Below the pieces are notes generated by a model that saw only the letters and a list, made by a program, of their open reading frames with translations, was not told the origin of the DNA and did not search any database. The position numbers were made by a program, and so were the translations under genes. Positions 1 to 5,596 of a stretch of DNA of 10,567 nucleotides are shown piece by piece. Where the stretch lies: assembly GCA_945952175.1 (NCBI GenBank), contig CAMFHW010000100.1, forward strand, positions 1 through 10,567, given 5' to 3'. Source of the stretch: an uncultured Phenylobacterium sp. (GTDB lineage Bacteria > Pseudomonadota > Alphaproteobacteria > Caulobacterales > Caulobacteraceae). The first letter of the stretch is position 1. Every line of letters starts with the position of its first letter.

Positions 1-679
1 CGACATGCGCACCCCCCTCACCCGCCTGCGTCAGAAGCTCGAGCGGGGCCTGGCCAGGCCATCGGAACGCGGCGCGGCCCTTGAGAGCGCGCTGGCCGAC
101 CTCGACGCCATCCTCGGCACGTTCGCCGCCCTGCTGCGCATCGCCCAGATCGAGGCCGGCGCGCGCAGGGCGGCGTTCCGGCGCACGAACCTGTCGGACG
201 TGGCGCGCACCGTTGTCGAGGCCTTCGCGCCATCTGCCGAGGACGGCCGCCAATCCTTGACCCTGCAGAGATCGGATCCCATCCAGGTGGACGGCGATCC
301 GGAATTGCTCACCCAGATGCTTGCCAACCTGATTGAGAACGCGCTGCGCCACGCCGGCTCCGGCGCGCATATCGAGGTCGGGCTCGAGGGGGCGCCTTCC
401 GGCCCCGTGCTATGGGTCCGCGACGACGGGCCCGGTGTTCCCGAGATCGAGCGCGAGCGTCTGTTCGACCGCTTCTACCGTCTCGAGCGCAGCCGCTCGA
501 CGCCGGGAAGCGGCCTCGGGCTCGCCTTGGTCTCCGCCGTGGCGAAGCTCCACGCCGCCGAAGTGCGTCTTGCGGACGCGCGCCCCGGCTTGGAGGCGAG
601 GATCAGCTTTCCGGCTCCGCCAGGCAGCCTGGCCACGCGCGCCGCGACCGCCCATCCGGGCCTGGGCGACGCTTACTGA
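1..679 (+). CDS. Sensor histidine kinase, C-terminal part (5' truncated by window)
   Basis: This is the cytoplasmic kinase core of a two-component sensor, which autophosphorylates on histidine and passes the phosphate to a response regulator. The frame is open from base 1. The first full codon is Asp, followed by MRTPLTRLR, so this is an HD(M/L)RTPLTRLR H-box whose phospho-acceptor His codon is split by the window edge (only its last base, c, is visible). The HATPase_c domain follows: N-box NLIENALRHAG (Asn about residue 112 counted from the ATG at 5), G1 box DDGPGVP (140-146), F-box LFDRFYRLERS and G2 box GSGLGLALV. The order and spacing are normal for the HAMP-containing class. The input, membrane and HAMP regions, and probably the cognate regulator gene, lie to the left of the window. 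The stop TGA is at 677-679. The stimulus is not inferable. The EamA gene starts 12 bp downstream and is probably cotranscribed. Confidence 0.95.
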   Translation, partial: DMRTPLTRLRQKLERGLARPSERGAALESALADLDAILGTFAALLRIAQIEAGARRAAFRRTNLSDVARTVVEAFAPSAEDGRQSLTLQRSDPIQVDGDPELLTQMLANLIENALRHAGSGAHIEVGLEGAPSGPVLWVRDDGPGVPEIERERLFDRFYRLERSRSTPGSGLGLALVSAVAKLHAAEVRLADARPGLEARISFPAPPGSLATRAATAHPGLGDAY

Positions 680-691
680 GAGAGGATCACG

Positions 692-1123
692 ATGAACCAT
701 CTGAACTGGCAGGGTTGGGCTGTCTTATCCGCCATTTTCGCCGCCATGACCGCGATCCTGGCGAAGATCGGGGTCGACGAGCTCCCGGCGCCGTTTGCGA
801 CCTTGGTCCGCACCGGGGTGATCCTGATCATCGTAGCCGGCATGTGGGCGGCACAGGGCGCGCCGATCGGCAACCTCGTGGGCGCGCCCCGAACCGCGGT
901 CGCCCTCGTCGGGTCAGGCGCCGCCACAGGGCTCTCCTGGCTCTGCTATTTCCAGGCGTTGAAGATGGGCGAGGCCTCAAGGGTTGCGCCCCTGGACAAG
1001 CTCAGTGTTGTCCTGGTCGCGGCCTTCGCCGCCCTTTTTCTCGGCGAGCGCCTGGACGTGAGGGGATGGGCTGGCGTCGGCCTCATCGCCGGTGGGGCGC
1101 TGCTGGTCGCGATGCGCCGCTAA
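692..1123 (+). CDS. Single-domain EamA/DMT-family membrane protein
   Basis: This is a 143-residue membrane protein with one EamA repeat. Most drug/metabolite transporters carry two such repeats in about 300 residues. One-repeat versions of about 140 residues exist and are thought to work as dimers, like small multidrug-resistance proteins. Five hydrophobic helices are visible, at about residues 8-27, 35-54, 67-90, 95-117 and 123-141. The family signature GERLDVRGWAGVGLIAGGAL lies before and in the last helix, and LDKLSVVLVAAFAALFLGE precedes it. The start is set by a good Shine-Dalgarno, GAGAGGA at 680-686, five bases before the ATG, immediately after the kinase stop. The close spacing suggests an operon with the kinase. 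The substrate is unknown; the kinase could sense the compound exported, but that is only inference from position. Confidence 0.88.
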   Translation: MNHLNWQGWAVLSAIFAAMTAILAKIGVDELPAPFATLVRTGVILIIVAGMWAAQGAPIGNLVGAPRTAVALVGSGAATGLSWLCYFQALKMGEASRVAPLDKLSVVLVAAFAALFLGERLDVRGWAGVGLIAGGALLVAMRR

Positions 1124-1129
1124 GCGGCC

Positions 1130-1143
1130 CGGACGCGCGTCCG
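1130..1143. repeat. Perfect 14-bp GC palindrome after EamA gene, possible weak terminator stem
   Basis: CGGACGCGCGTCCG is its own reverse complement and starts 7 bases after the EamA stop codon. As RNA it could form a 5-bp stem with a GCGC loop. No T-tract follows on either strand, so it is not a canonical intrinsic terminator; short GC palindromes also arise by chance in DNA this GC-rich. Confidence 0.3.
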
Positions 1144-1245
1144 TGGAGCCGCGGCGGCGGCGCTTCGATTGCACGTTTGAGACTTGGAAGGTCCATCGCG
1201 GCGGTCCGCCTGCGGGGATGGTTTCGGCCATGGACGCGACGCCAC

Positions 1246-1265
1246 CCGTTGCGGAACGGCGTTCG
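1246..1265 (+). promoter_or_regulatory. Candidate TetR operator A, upstream of AtuA gene
   Basis: The 20-bp element CCGTTGCGGAACGGCGTTCG contains two overlapping inverted repeats: CCGTT-GCGG-AACGG and GAACG-G-CGTTC (the latter at 1254-1264). The complete element recurs perfectly on the opposite strand at 5025-5044. The inner 11-bp palindrome recurs at 3104-3114. It lies about 145 bases before the AtuA start. The symmetry and location fit a TetR-family operator. The obvious candidate ligand is the TetR encoded at 3259-3894. Binding is inferred, not shown. Confidence 0.65.
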
Positions 1266-1409
1266 GGTCAATTCAGGTCTAGCGAGCGGCCCAAGACCCA
1301 GCAGAAAGGCGCCCGATGACATCAGGATGGTCGAGGTCCCGCGACGAACCTACGCCAACCTCATGCGCGGCCATGCATGTATGATGGTCGAAATTCCGGG
1401 ACAGCGCCG

Positions 1410-2801
1410 ATGACACGGGCAAATGAGACTCGCATCCTGGTTCCGGTCGGCGCCCTGGGCGCCGGCGTCCGGGCGGACGAAGTCGAGGCAGGGCTGGCCT
1501 TGTCGCCACACGCCATCGCCCTGGACGCGGGATCCACCGACAGCGGACCCGCGTACCTGGCCAGCGGCAAGTCCAAGTACAGCCGGGCGGCGGTGAAACG
1601 AGACCTGACGGTTCTGATGGCCGCGCGCGCGAAAGCCGGCATCCCGCTGCTGATCGGTTCGTGCGGCACGTCGGGTTGCGACATGGCGCTGGACTGGACG
1701 CTTGAGACCGTCCTGGAGGTGGCGCGCGAGCAGGGCGGCAGGCCGCGGATCGCGGTGCTGTATTCCGAGCAGGACAAGTCCGTGCTGCGGGCGAAGGCCG
1801 CGGCGGGCGCCGTGAAACCCCTGGCGCCGATGGGGCCGCTGGAGGAGGAGGCGCTGGACGCCTGTTCCCACATCGTCGCGCTGCTGGGCCCCGAGCCCTA
1901 TATCGCCGCTCTGGATGGGGGGGCCGACATCGTGCTGGGCGGCCGCACCACCGACACCGCCGTGCTGGCCGCCGCGGCGCTGAGGCGCGGAGGCCACGCC
2001 GGCGCCGCGTGGCACGCCGCCAAGACCGCGGAATGCGGTGGCCAATGCACGCTCAATCCGACCTATCCCGGCGTGATGGTGAGCGTCGACAGCGAGGGAT
2101 TCTCGATCGCGCCGCTCAGCACGGCGAACCGGTGCACGCCGCAGACCGTATCGGCGCACATGCTGTATGAGAACGCCGACCCGTTCCGCCTCACCGAGCC
2201 CGGCGGCTTGCTCGATGTGGCCGACGCCCGCTATGCGGCGGTTGACGAACGCACTGTGCGCGTCACCGGCTCGCGCTGGGAACCGGCTCCATACACCCTG
2301 AAGCTGGAAGGCGCCGGAGCCGGGCCTTTTCAGACGATGATGCTGGTGGGCATCGAAGATCCGGCTGTGCTGGCCGATGTCGATGCCTTTGTCGGGCGCA
2401 TGCAGCACGCCCTGGAGCGGCGCCTCGCCCGGACCCTGGCGCACGAGGTGGCGGCCACCATCGACATCTCCCTGCGGCCCTATGGCTGGAACGCGGTCTC
2501 CGGGCGTCCACCGCCGCAGGGAGCTGCGCCGCCCCGCGAGATCGGACTGATGTTTGTCGCCACGGCGCCAACCCAGGCCCTGGCCACCGAGGCGGCCAAG
2601 ATCTGCAACCCCTTCTTCTTCCATCTGCCGGCGGGGGAAGGCATGGAGATGCCCAGCTACGCCTTCCCCTTCTCTCCGGCCGAAATCGAACGTGGCCAGG
2701 TGTTCGCCTTTCACCTGAATCACGTGGTTTCGGTCGAGAGTCCGTTCGAGCTGATGCGCACGCGCTGGGTCGAGAGCGCCATCGGAGCCGACCATGACTA
2801 A
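1410..2801 (+). CDS. AtuA-family (DUF1446) protein, short form
   Basis: This cytoplasmic protein of 463 residues belongs to the family named after Pseudomonas AtuA of acyclic terpene utilisation. The biochemical activity of most members is unknown, and the name should not be read as proof of terpene metabolism here. Visible family motifs are GALGAG (14-19), DAGSTDSGP (39-47), GSCGTSGCD (83-91), then DWTLETV, LGGRTTD (176-182) and ECGGQC (208-213). The glycine-rich N-terminal stretches look like ligand-binding loops. I prefer the ATG at 1410 over the in-frame ATG at 1377, because the conserved fold begins a few residues after 1410 (RILVPVGALGAG), with a weak CGGGA 8-10 bases upstream. The stop overlaps the DUF4387 start by 8 bp, implying translational coupling and a two-subunit product. 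Long AtuA proteins carry an extra C-terminal domain that is missing here and appears to be supplied by the next gene. Operator A upstream suggests TetR control. Confidence 0.88.
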   Translation: MTRANETRILVPVGALGAGVRADEVEAGLALSPHAIALDAGSTDSGPAYLASGKSKYSRAAVKRDLTVLMAARAKAGIPLLIGSCGTSGCDMALDWTLETVLEVAREQGGRPRIAVLYSEQDKSVLRAKAAAGAVKPLAPMGPLEEEALDACSHIVALLGPEPYIAALDGGADIVLGGRTTDTAVLAAAALRRGGHAGAAWHAAKTAECGGQCTLNPTYPGVMVSVDSEGFSIAPLSTANRCTPQTVSAHMLYENADPFRLTEPGGLLDVADARYAAVDERTVRVTGSRWEPAPYTLKLEGAGAGPFQTMMLVGIEDPAVLADVDAFVGRMQHALERRLARTLAHEVAATIDISLRPYGWNAVSGRPPPQGAAPPREIGLMFVATAPTQALATEAAKICNPFFFHLPAGEGMEMPSYAFPFSPAEIERGQVFAFHLNHVVSVESPFELMRTRWVESAIGADHD

Positions 2802-3105
2802 GCTGCGGGACGTTTGTCGCCACATACGCTCCAAGAACGCCGGCCCGTTCTGGATCACGGTCGACCTGTTCTTCGACGGCGGCGAGACCTATGCGCGCCA
2901 TGCGGACGATCCCGCGATTGGCCCCGATGCCGTGGCGGTGCTTTTCGGCGTGGATCCAACCCAGGTGAAGCGGTTCAGGATCGACGATCTCAACGTGGTC
3001 AAGCTCTCTTACCCGCGCGCTCGGCCCCAGGGCGGGGCATTCGAGCGCGATATGCACGGGGGCCAGCAGTATGTGCCGCTGCTGGACATCGATCTGGGTG
3101 GATGA
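2794..3105 (+). CDS. DUF4387-family small protein, partner of the AtuA-family protein
   Basis: This 103-residue soluble protein starts inside the end of the AtuA gene (ATGACTAA overlap), with its own Shine-Dalgarno GGAG at 2784-2787, six bases before the ATG. It resembles DUF4387 proteins, which are commonly encoded next to short AtuA-family proteins. Seen features are an N-terminal LRDVCRHIRSKNAG segment followed by a hydrophobic strand (FWITVDLFF), a central RFRIDDLNVVKLSYPR stretch, and a C-terminal QQYVPLLDIDL. This order echoes the C-terminal domain of long AtuA proteins as I recall it (RSGDKGD..., RYELPNL.ALNF..., Q.LLD.E), so it is probably a detached version of that domain and a subunit of the same complex. 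The stop TGA overlaps the palindrome at 3104-3114. Catalytic function is unknown. Confidence 0.85.
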   Translation: MTKLRDVCRHIRSKNAGPFWITVDLFFDGGETYARHADDPAIGPDAVAVLFGVDPTQVKRFRIDDLNVVKLSYPRARPQGGAFERDMHGGQQYVPLLDIDLGG

Positions 3106-3114
3106 ACGCCGTTC
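3104..3114. promoter_or_regulatory. Candidate TetR operator B, upstream of tetR
   Basis: GAACGCCGTTC is a perfect 5-1-5 palindrome, the same 11-mer found inside the elements at 1246-1265 and 5025-5044. It begins within the DUF4387 stop codon and lies 145 bases before the TetR start at 3259. It lacks the outer CCGTT/AACGG repeat of the other two sites. The position suits autoregulation of the TetR gene. Binding is inferred. Confidence 0.55.
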
Positions 3115-3258
3115 GCCTTGGCGCTTTGAGCTCGCCACGACCAGGGTTCACAGCGCCAGGGCGCCGGCGAGCAGCGCGAACGGGGTCTGGCAGCGCTTCA
3201 AACACCATTGCGCGAGGCTTGCATCCGCTCGCCATCCTGCCTCAATGCGCGCATCGCG

Positions 3259-3894
3259 ATGAAGGATTGGGACTTCTTGACGCCCAGCGCCGCTTTGCGA
3301 ACGGACTCCATCCGCGTCGGCGGGCTGCGCGGGCGAGCGATCGACGTCGCCCTGAAAATGGTCGAGGCGCGTGGCGCTGAGGCGGTCAATCTACGCGACC
3401 TAGCCAGCGAACTCGGGACGGGTCCAGCCAGCCTCTACTACCACTTCGCCAACAAGGACGCGCTGATGGCCGAACTGGCCGTGGAGGGCTTTCGGCGCCT
3501 GAGGGCGGACTTCGCCGCCGCGCTGGCCGACCTTCGCGGGCGCTCGCCGCTGCATGCCTGCGGCGATGCCTATTTGAAGTACGCCCGCATCCATCCGCGG
3601 CTCTATCGGGTGATGTATGCCGAGCGCCTCCTGACCGGCTATCCCGTGGCCCGCGAGGCCGAGGCCGCCGCCTTCGCCACGTTCGCCGAAGGTATCTCGC
3701 CGGGCGAGACATCGAACGGCGCTCTGGCCGATCGTGCGATGGCGTTGTGGGCGTTTGGCCGAGGCATCGCGGCCCTCACGCTTTCCGCGGCCGAAGGCGA
3801 TGGTCCGCCTCCGCGCGAGCTGTCCCGCCAGATCGTACGCGGCCTTGAGAGCCTGATGGGCCAGCCTATCCGCCGGCCGCGCCCTGCGGAATGA
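3259..3894 (+). CDS. TetR/AcrR-family transcriptional regulator with WHG-type C-terminal region
   Basis: This 211-residue DNA-binding regulator has an N-terminal TetR helix-turn-helix at about residues 26-68: RGRAIDVALKMVEARG, then NLRDLASELGTGPASLYYHFANKDAL, where LYYHFANKD is the typical recognition helix and following turn. The ligand-binding half contains AYLKYARIHPRLYRVMYAERL (His near residue 112), which resembles the WHG (TetR_C_33) domain. The start at 3259 is chosen because the TTG at 3208 would add a non-homologous extension; the Shine-Dalgarno is weak in either case. The gene follows DUF4387 on the same strand after 153 bp, and its 3' end overlaps the convergent propeller gene by 29 bp. 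Three copies of one palindrome before the AtuA gene, before this gene and before the propeller gene suggest that it is the local, autoregulated repressor. The ligand is unknown, plausibly an intermediate handled by the AtuA/DUF4387 pair. Confidence 0.9.
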   Translation: MKDWDFLTPSAALRTDSIRVGGLRGRAIDVALKMVEARGAEAVNLRDLASELGTGPASLYYHFANKDALMAELAVEGFRRLRADFAAALADLRGRSPLHACGDAYLKYARIHPRLYRVMYAERLLTGYPVAREAEAAAFATFAEGISPGETSNGALADRAMALWAFGRGIAALTLSAAEGDGPPPRELSRQIVRGLESLMGQPIRRPRPAE

Positions 3895-4948
3895 CGGCGG
3901 TCGGCTCGAACACGGCCAGCCGCGGCGCCGTGATCAGGCTGGCATAGGCCACGTAGACGCGATGAGTGAGGGGATCGACGGCCAGCGTATGGGCGCCGTA
4001 GTGCAGGCGGATGGCGCTCAAGGTTCGGTATTGGTCAGGGCTGTCCTGCTGGATCACGGACATGACGCCCGATTTTCCGGTCGCGTAGATGCGCCGAAGG
4101 CCGGCGTCGTATGCCACCGAGTCCGGGCCGCCGCCGATCGGCAAGGAAGCCACGACCTTGTGCGTGGCGAGGTCGAGCACGACCAGCAGGGCGTCGCCGC
4201 AGACGACGAACAGCCTCCGGTCGGCGGTATCGAGGGCGGCGCCGGTCGGCCCGGCGCACGGCTTCAAGGGCCAACGATCGAGAACCGCACGGTGCGCCAC
4301 ATCGACGACGGCAACCACGCCGAGGTCCGCCAGGTTCTGGTAGATCAAGCCGGTCTGAGGGTCGAAGACCGCGAACTCGGGCTTTCCGCCCAGCGCGATC
4401 GTTCCGGCCTTCGCCTGCGTCGCAGGATCAATCAGGGTCGCTAGATTCGGATCGCCGTTGACGGCGTAGAGGAGTCGGTCGGCGGGGTCGAAGATCATGC
4501 CGTCGGCGTCCGGGTCGACGTGAATGTGCTTGAGGGTCACGCCGGAAGCGGCGTCGAACGCGTCGACGTGGTCCGAGGCGCTGCGTGTGACGAACGCCAC
4601 GGGGCTGGCCGGATCCTTGGCGACGCCGTGCGCTTCGCCGTCGCCAGGAAACATCGCCGCGCTGGCAGGCAAAGGGCCTGCGCCCAAAGGAATCCTGTAG
4701 ACCGCGCCGGTGCTCTCGTTGGTCGCCCAGAGCGTGCGCCCGTCGACGGTCAGGTAATCCATGATACTGAGAAGCCCGCCTCCGCCCTTGGGCAGGCCGA
4801 TAAATCCGACGAAGCGCGTGTCCGCCGTCGTGGCGGGCGCGCCAGGGAAAGCGAGCCAGATCACCAGGGCGCCTGCCGCGACCAGTCCGATTCCGAGCAG
4901 GGCGAGGACAGCCTGTATCGAACGTCTGACGATCGGCGGCACGGGCAT
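3866..4948 (-). CDS. Membrane-anchored YncE/YVTN-like beta-propeller protein
   Basis: This 360-residue protein has one N-terminal hydrophobic helix (about residues 11-32, after the basic PIVRRS), so it is an exported or signal-anchored periplasmic protein. No lipobox is visible. The rest is made of repeated four-strand blades of the YVTN/YncE type: for example VVAVVDVAHRAVLDRWPL, LLVVLDLATHKVVASLPIGG, PDSVAYDAGLRRIYATG and HTLAVDPLTHRVYVAYA. Such propellers usually bind ligands or partners, and some are lactonase-like; no catalytic assignment can be made. I prefer the ATG at 4948 because GGAG lies six bases upstream of it; the ATG four codons earlier (4960) has no Shine-Dalgarno. The gene converges on tetR with a 29-bp overlap. 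Operator C, 77 bp upstream, is identical to the element before the AtuA gene, so joint regulation is likely. Confidence 0.82.
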   Translation of the reverse strand: MPVPPIVRRSIQAVLALLGIGLVAAGALVIWLAFPGAPATTADTRFVGFIGLPKGGGGLLSIMDYLTVDGRTLWATNESTGAVYRIPLGAGPLPASAAMFPGDGEAHGVAKDPASPVAFVTRSASDHVDAFDAASGVTLKHIHVDPDADGMIFDPADRLLYAVNGDPNLATLIDPATQAKAGTIALGGKPEFAVFDPQTGLIYQNLADLGVVAVVDVAHRAVLDRWPLKPCAGPTGAALDTADRRLFVVCGDALLVVLDLATHKVVASLPIGGGPDSVAYDAGLRRIYATGKSGVMSVIQQDSPDQYRTLSAIRLHYGAHTLAVDPLTHRVYVAYASLITAPRLAVFEPTAVIPQGAAGG

Positions 4949-5024
4949 CCGCTGCTCCATGGGGGGCGGTCATTCGCCAGACCGTTCGGCCTTTGCCAAC
5001 GCGGCGAGAATGAGGGGCCGGTCT

Positions 5025-5044
5025 CGAACGCCGTTCCGCAACGG
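5025..5044 (-). promoter_or_regulatory. Candidate TetR operator C, upstream of the beta-propeller gene
   Basis: Read on the minus strand this is CCGTTGCGGAACGGCGTTCG, a perfect 20-bp copy of the element at 1246-1265, in the same orientation relative to its downstream gene. It contains the 11-bp palindrome at 5026-5036. It lies 77 bases upstream of the propeller start at 4948. The flanking sequences of the two copies do not match, so this is a conserved site rather than part of a longer duplication. Confidence 0.65.
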
Positions 5045-5175
5045 CGCTGTCCTAAGGCTCGGACCGAATACTATTGAATGGAATTCCGGATCGACGCGCC
5101 GGGCTTTTCGAAACGACGACAAGGGCCGAACCGCGTGCGTGCGAGCTGAAGCCGCTCAAAGTGTCACTGAATGCC

Positions 5176-5220
5176 GCTGACTCTTGATCAGCGGGTCGAG
5201 GGTTTGAACCCTCAGCGATC
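5176..5220 (+). pseudogene. tRNA-Lys(CTT)-like 3' fragment
   Basis: The stretch reads like the anticodon and T arms of a tRNA. GCTGA-CTCTTGA-TCAGC (5176-5192) makes a 5-bp stem with a 7-base loop, T33 and anticodon CTT, followed by GGGTC and a T-arm-like hairpin GAGGG-TTTGAA-CCCTC (5198-5213). It closely resembles alphaproteobacterial tRNA-Lys(CTT) as I remember it. It is not a functional tRNA: no acceptor or D arm pairs upstream, base 37 is G rather than A, the T loop has 6 bases and TTT instead of TTC, and no CCA follows. A tRNA 3' remnant of this sort is a common scar of integration by mobile elements. Confidence 0.5.
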
Positions 5221-5340
5221 GACAATTCGGTCCAGAGAAGACCGCTGCGTTCCAGCGACCGCTGACCGTGGCGCTGAATGCAACAAGCGTTTCCGACCAG
5301 GGAAAATCACCCGGCGCCCGCGCCCCAGCCCTTCCCCGTC

Positions 5341-5355
5341 CCCTGAGGGTCAGGG
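5341..5355. repeat. 15-bp inverted repeat at the end of the small membrane protein gene
   Basis: CCCTGA-GGG-TCAGGG is a perfect 6-bp stem with a 3-base loop. The minus-strand stop codon of the small gene (5350-5352) lies within one arm. It could protect the 3' end of that mRNA or slow transcription. No T-tract follows on the minus strand, so it is not a typical intrinsic terminator. Confidence 0.35.
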
Positions 5356-5481
5356 AACCAGGTGCATCGCCCACTGGACGAACACGGTCGCCGCCGCCAG
5401 CAGGCCGATCATGCAGCCGAAGCAGACGGCGCTCTCGCCGAGCGTCTTGGGACGATGATGGATGGGCTCATGAACGCTCAT
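5350..5481 (-). CDS. Small single-pass membrane protein (43 aa), unknown function
   Basis: This short frame begins MSVHEPIHHRPKTLGESAV and continues with one hydrophobic helix, about residues 20-41 (FGCMIGLLAAATVFVQWAM), ending HLVP. The start at 5481 is supported by the best ribosome binding site in the window: GGAGGAG at 5486-5492 on the minus strand, 4-6 bases from the ATG. The His-rich, Pro-containing N-terminus (HEPIHHRP) would probably face the cytoplasm, with a very short tail outside. I do not recognise the family. It lies 115 bp after the tetR stop on the same strand and may be transcribed with it, although the gap is long for an operon. A longer frame from 5541 lacks a better start and is less likely. 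It could be a small regulatory subunit of a membrane complex; that is speculation. Confidence 0.6.
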   Translation of the reverse strand: MSVHEPIHHRPKTLGESAVCFGCMIGLLAAATVFVQWAMHLVP

Positions 5482-5596
5482 CGGTCTCCTCCATCGCGCC
5501 AGCTTGCTCTCAGGGGCCCGCCGTTCGCGATGGGGAAGCATGCGCCGGATTTCAAGGCTTGGCTAGAGCCCTGATTTTCAGCGCGAATTCGAGGAC

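Larger units (their letters stand above)
1124..1409. other. Intergenic region upstream of the AtuA gene
   Basis: No convincing gene is present in this 286-bp gap. It contains a GC-rich perfect palindrome just after the EamA stop (1130-1143), and the composite inverted repeat at 1246-1265 shared with the region upstream of the beta-propeller gene. I could not find a convincing -35/-10 pair near 1246-1265. The leader between that element and the AtuA ATG is about 145 bases and contains several unused ATGs (1373, 1377, 1381, 1384). Confidence 0.6.
4949..5349. other. Sparse region between propeller gene and small membrane protein gene
   Basis: I find no convincing protein gene in this 401-bp stretch. 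It contains operator C (5025-5044), an AT-richer patch at about 5065-5095 that may hold the minus-strand promoter of the propeller gene, and a tRNA-Lys(CTT)-like fragment (5176-5220). Several overlapping open frames cross it in both directions but show no family motifs or ribosome binding sites. The lower coding density and tRNA remnant make it a candidate junction between two gene blocks. Confidence 0.55.

Noticed and set aside
1130..1143. Intrinsic terminator after the EamA gene
   Set aside because: A perfect palindrome but with no T-tract on either strand, so it is listed only as a possible weak stem.
412..1413. 333-codon frame spanning the kinase end, the EamA gene and the intergenic region
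   Set aside because: Arg/Gly/Pro-rich shadow translation that crosses two supported genes and has no ribosome binding site.
1350..2858. Antisense open frame of 502 codons opposite the AtuA-family gene
   Set aside because: Composition is Arg/Gly/His-rich without motifs; the plus strand carries clear family signatures and the overlapping partner gene.
3208..3258. TTG start extending the first TetR by 17 residues
   Set aside because: The extension is not TetR-like and has no Shine-Dalgarno; the ATG at 3259 leaves a normal N-terminal tail before the helix-turn-helix.
4520..5077. 185-codon plus-strand frame opposite the propeller gene start
   Set aside because: No motif or ribosome binding site. 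It overlaps the well-patterned minus-strand signal anchor and first blade.
5176..5220. A complete functional tRNA-Lys
   Set aside because: No 7-bp acceptor stem, no D arm, a 6-base T loop and no CCA; only the anticodon-arm and T-arm regions are tRNA-like.
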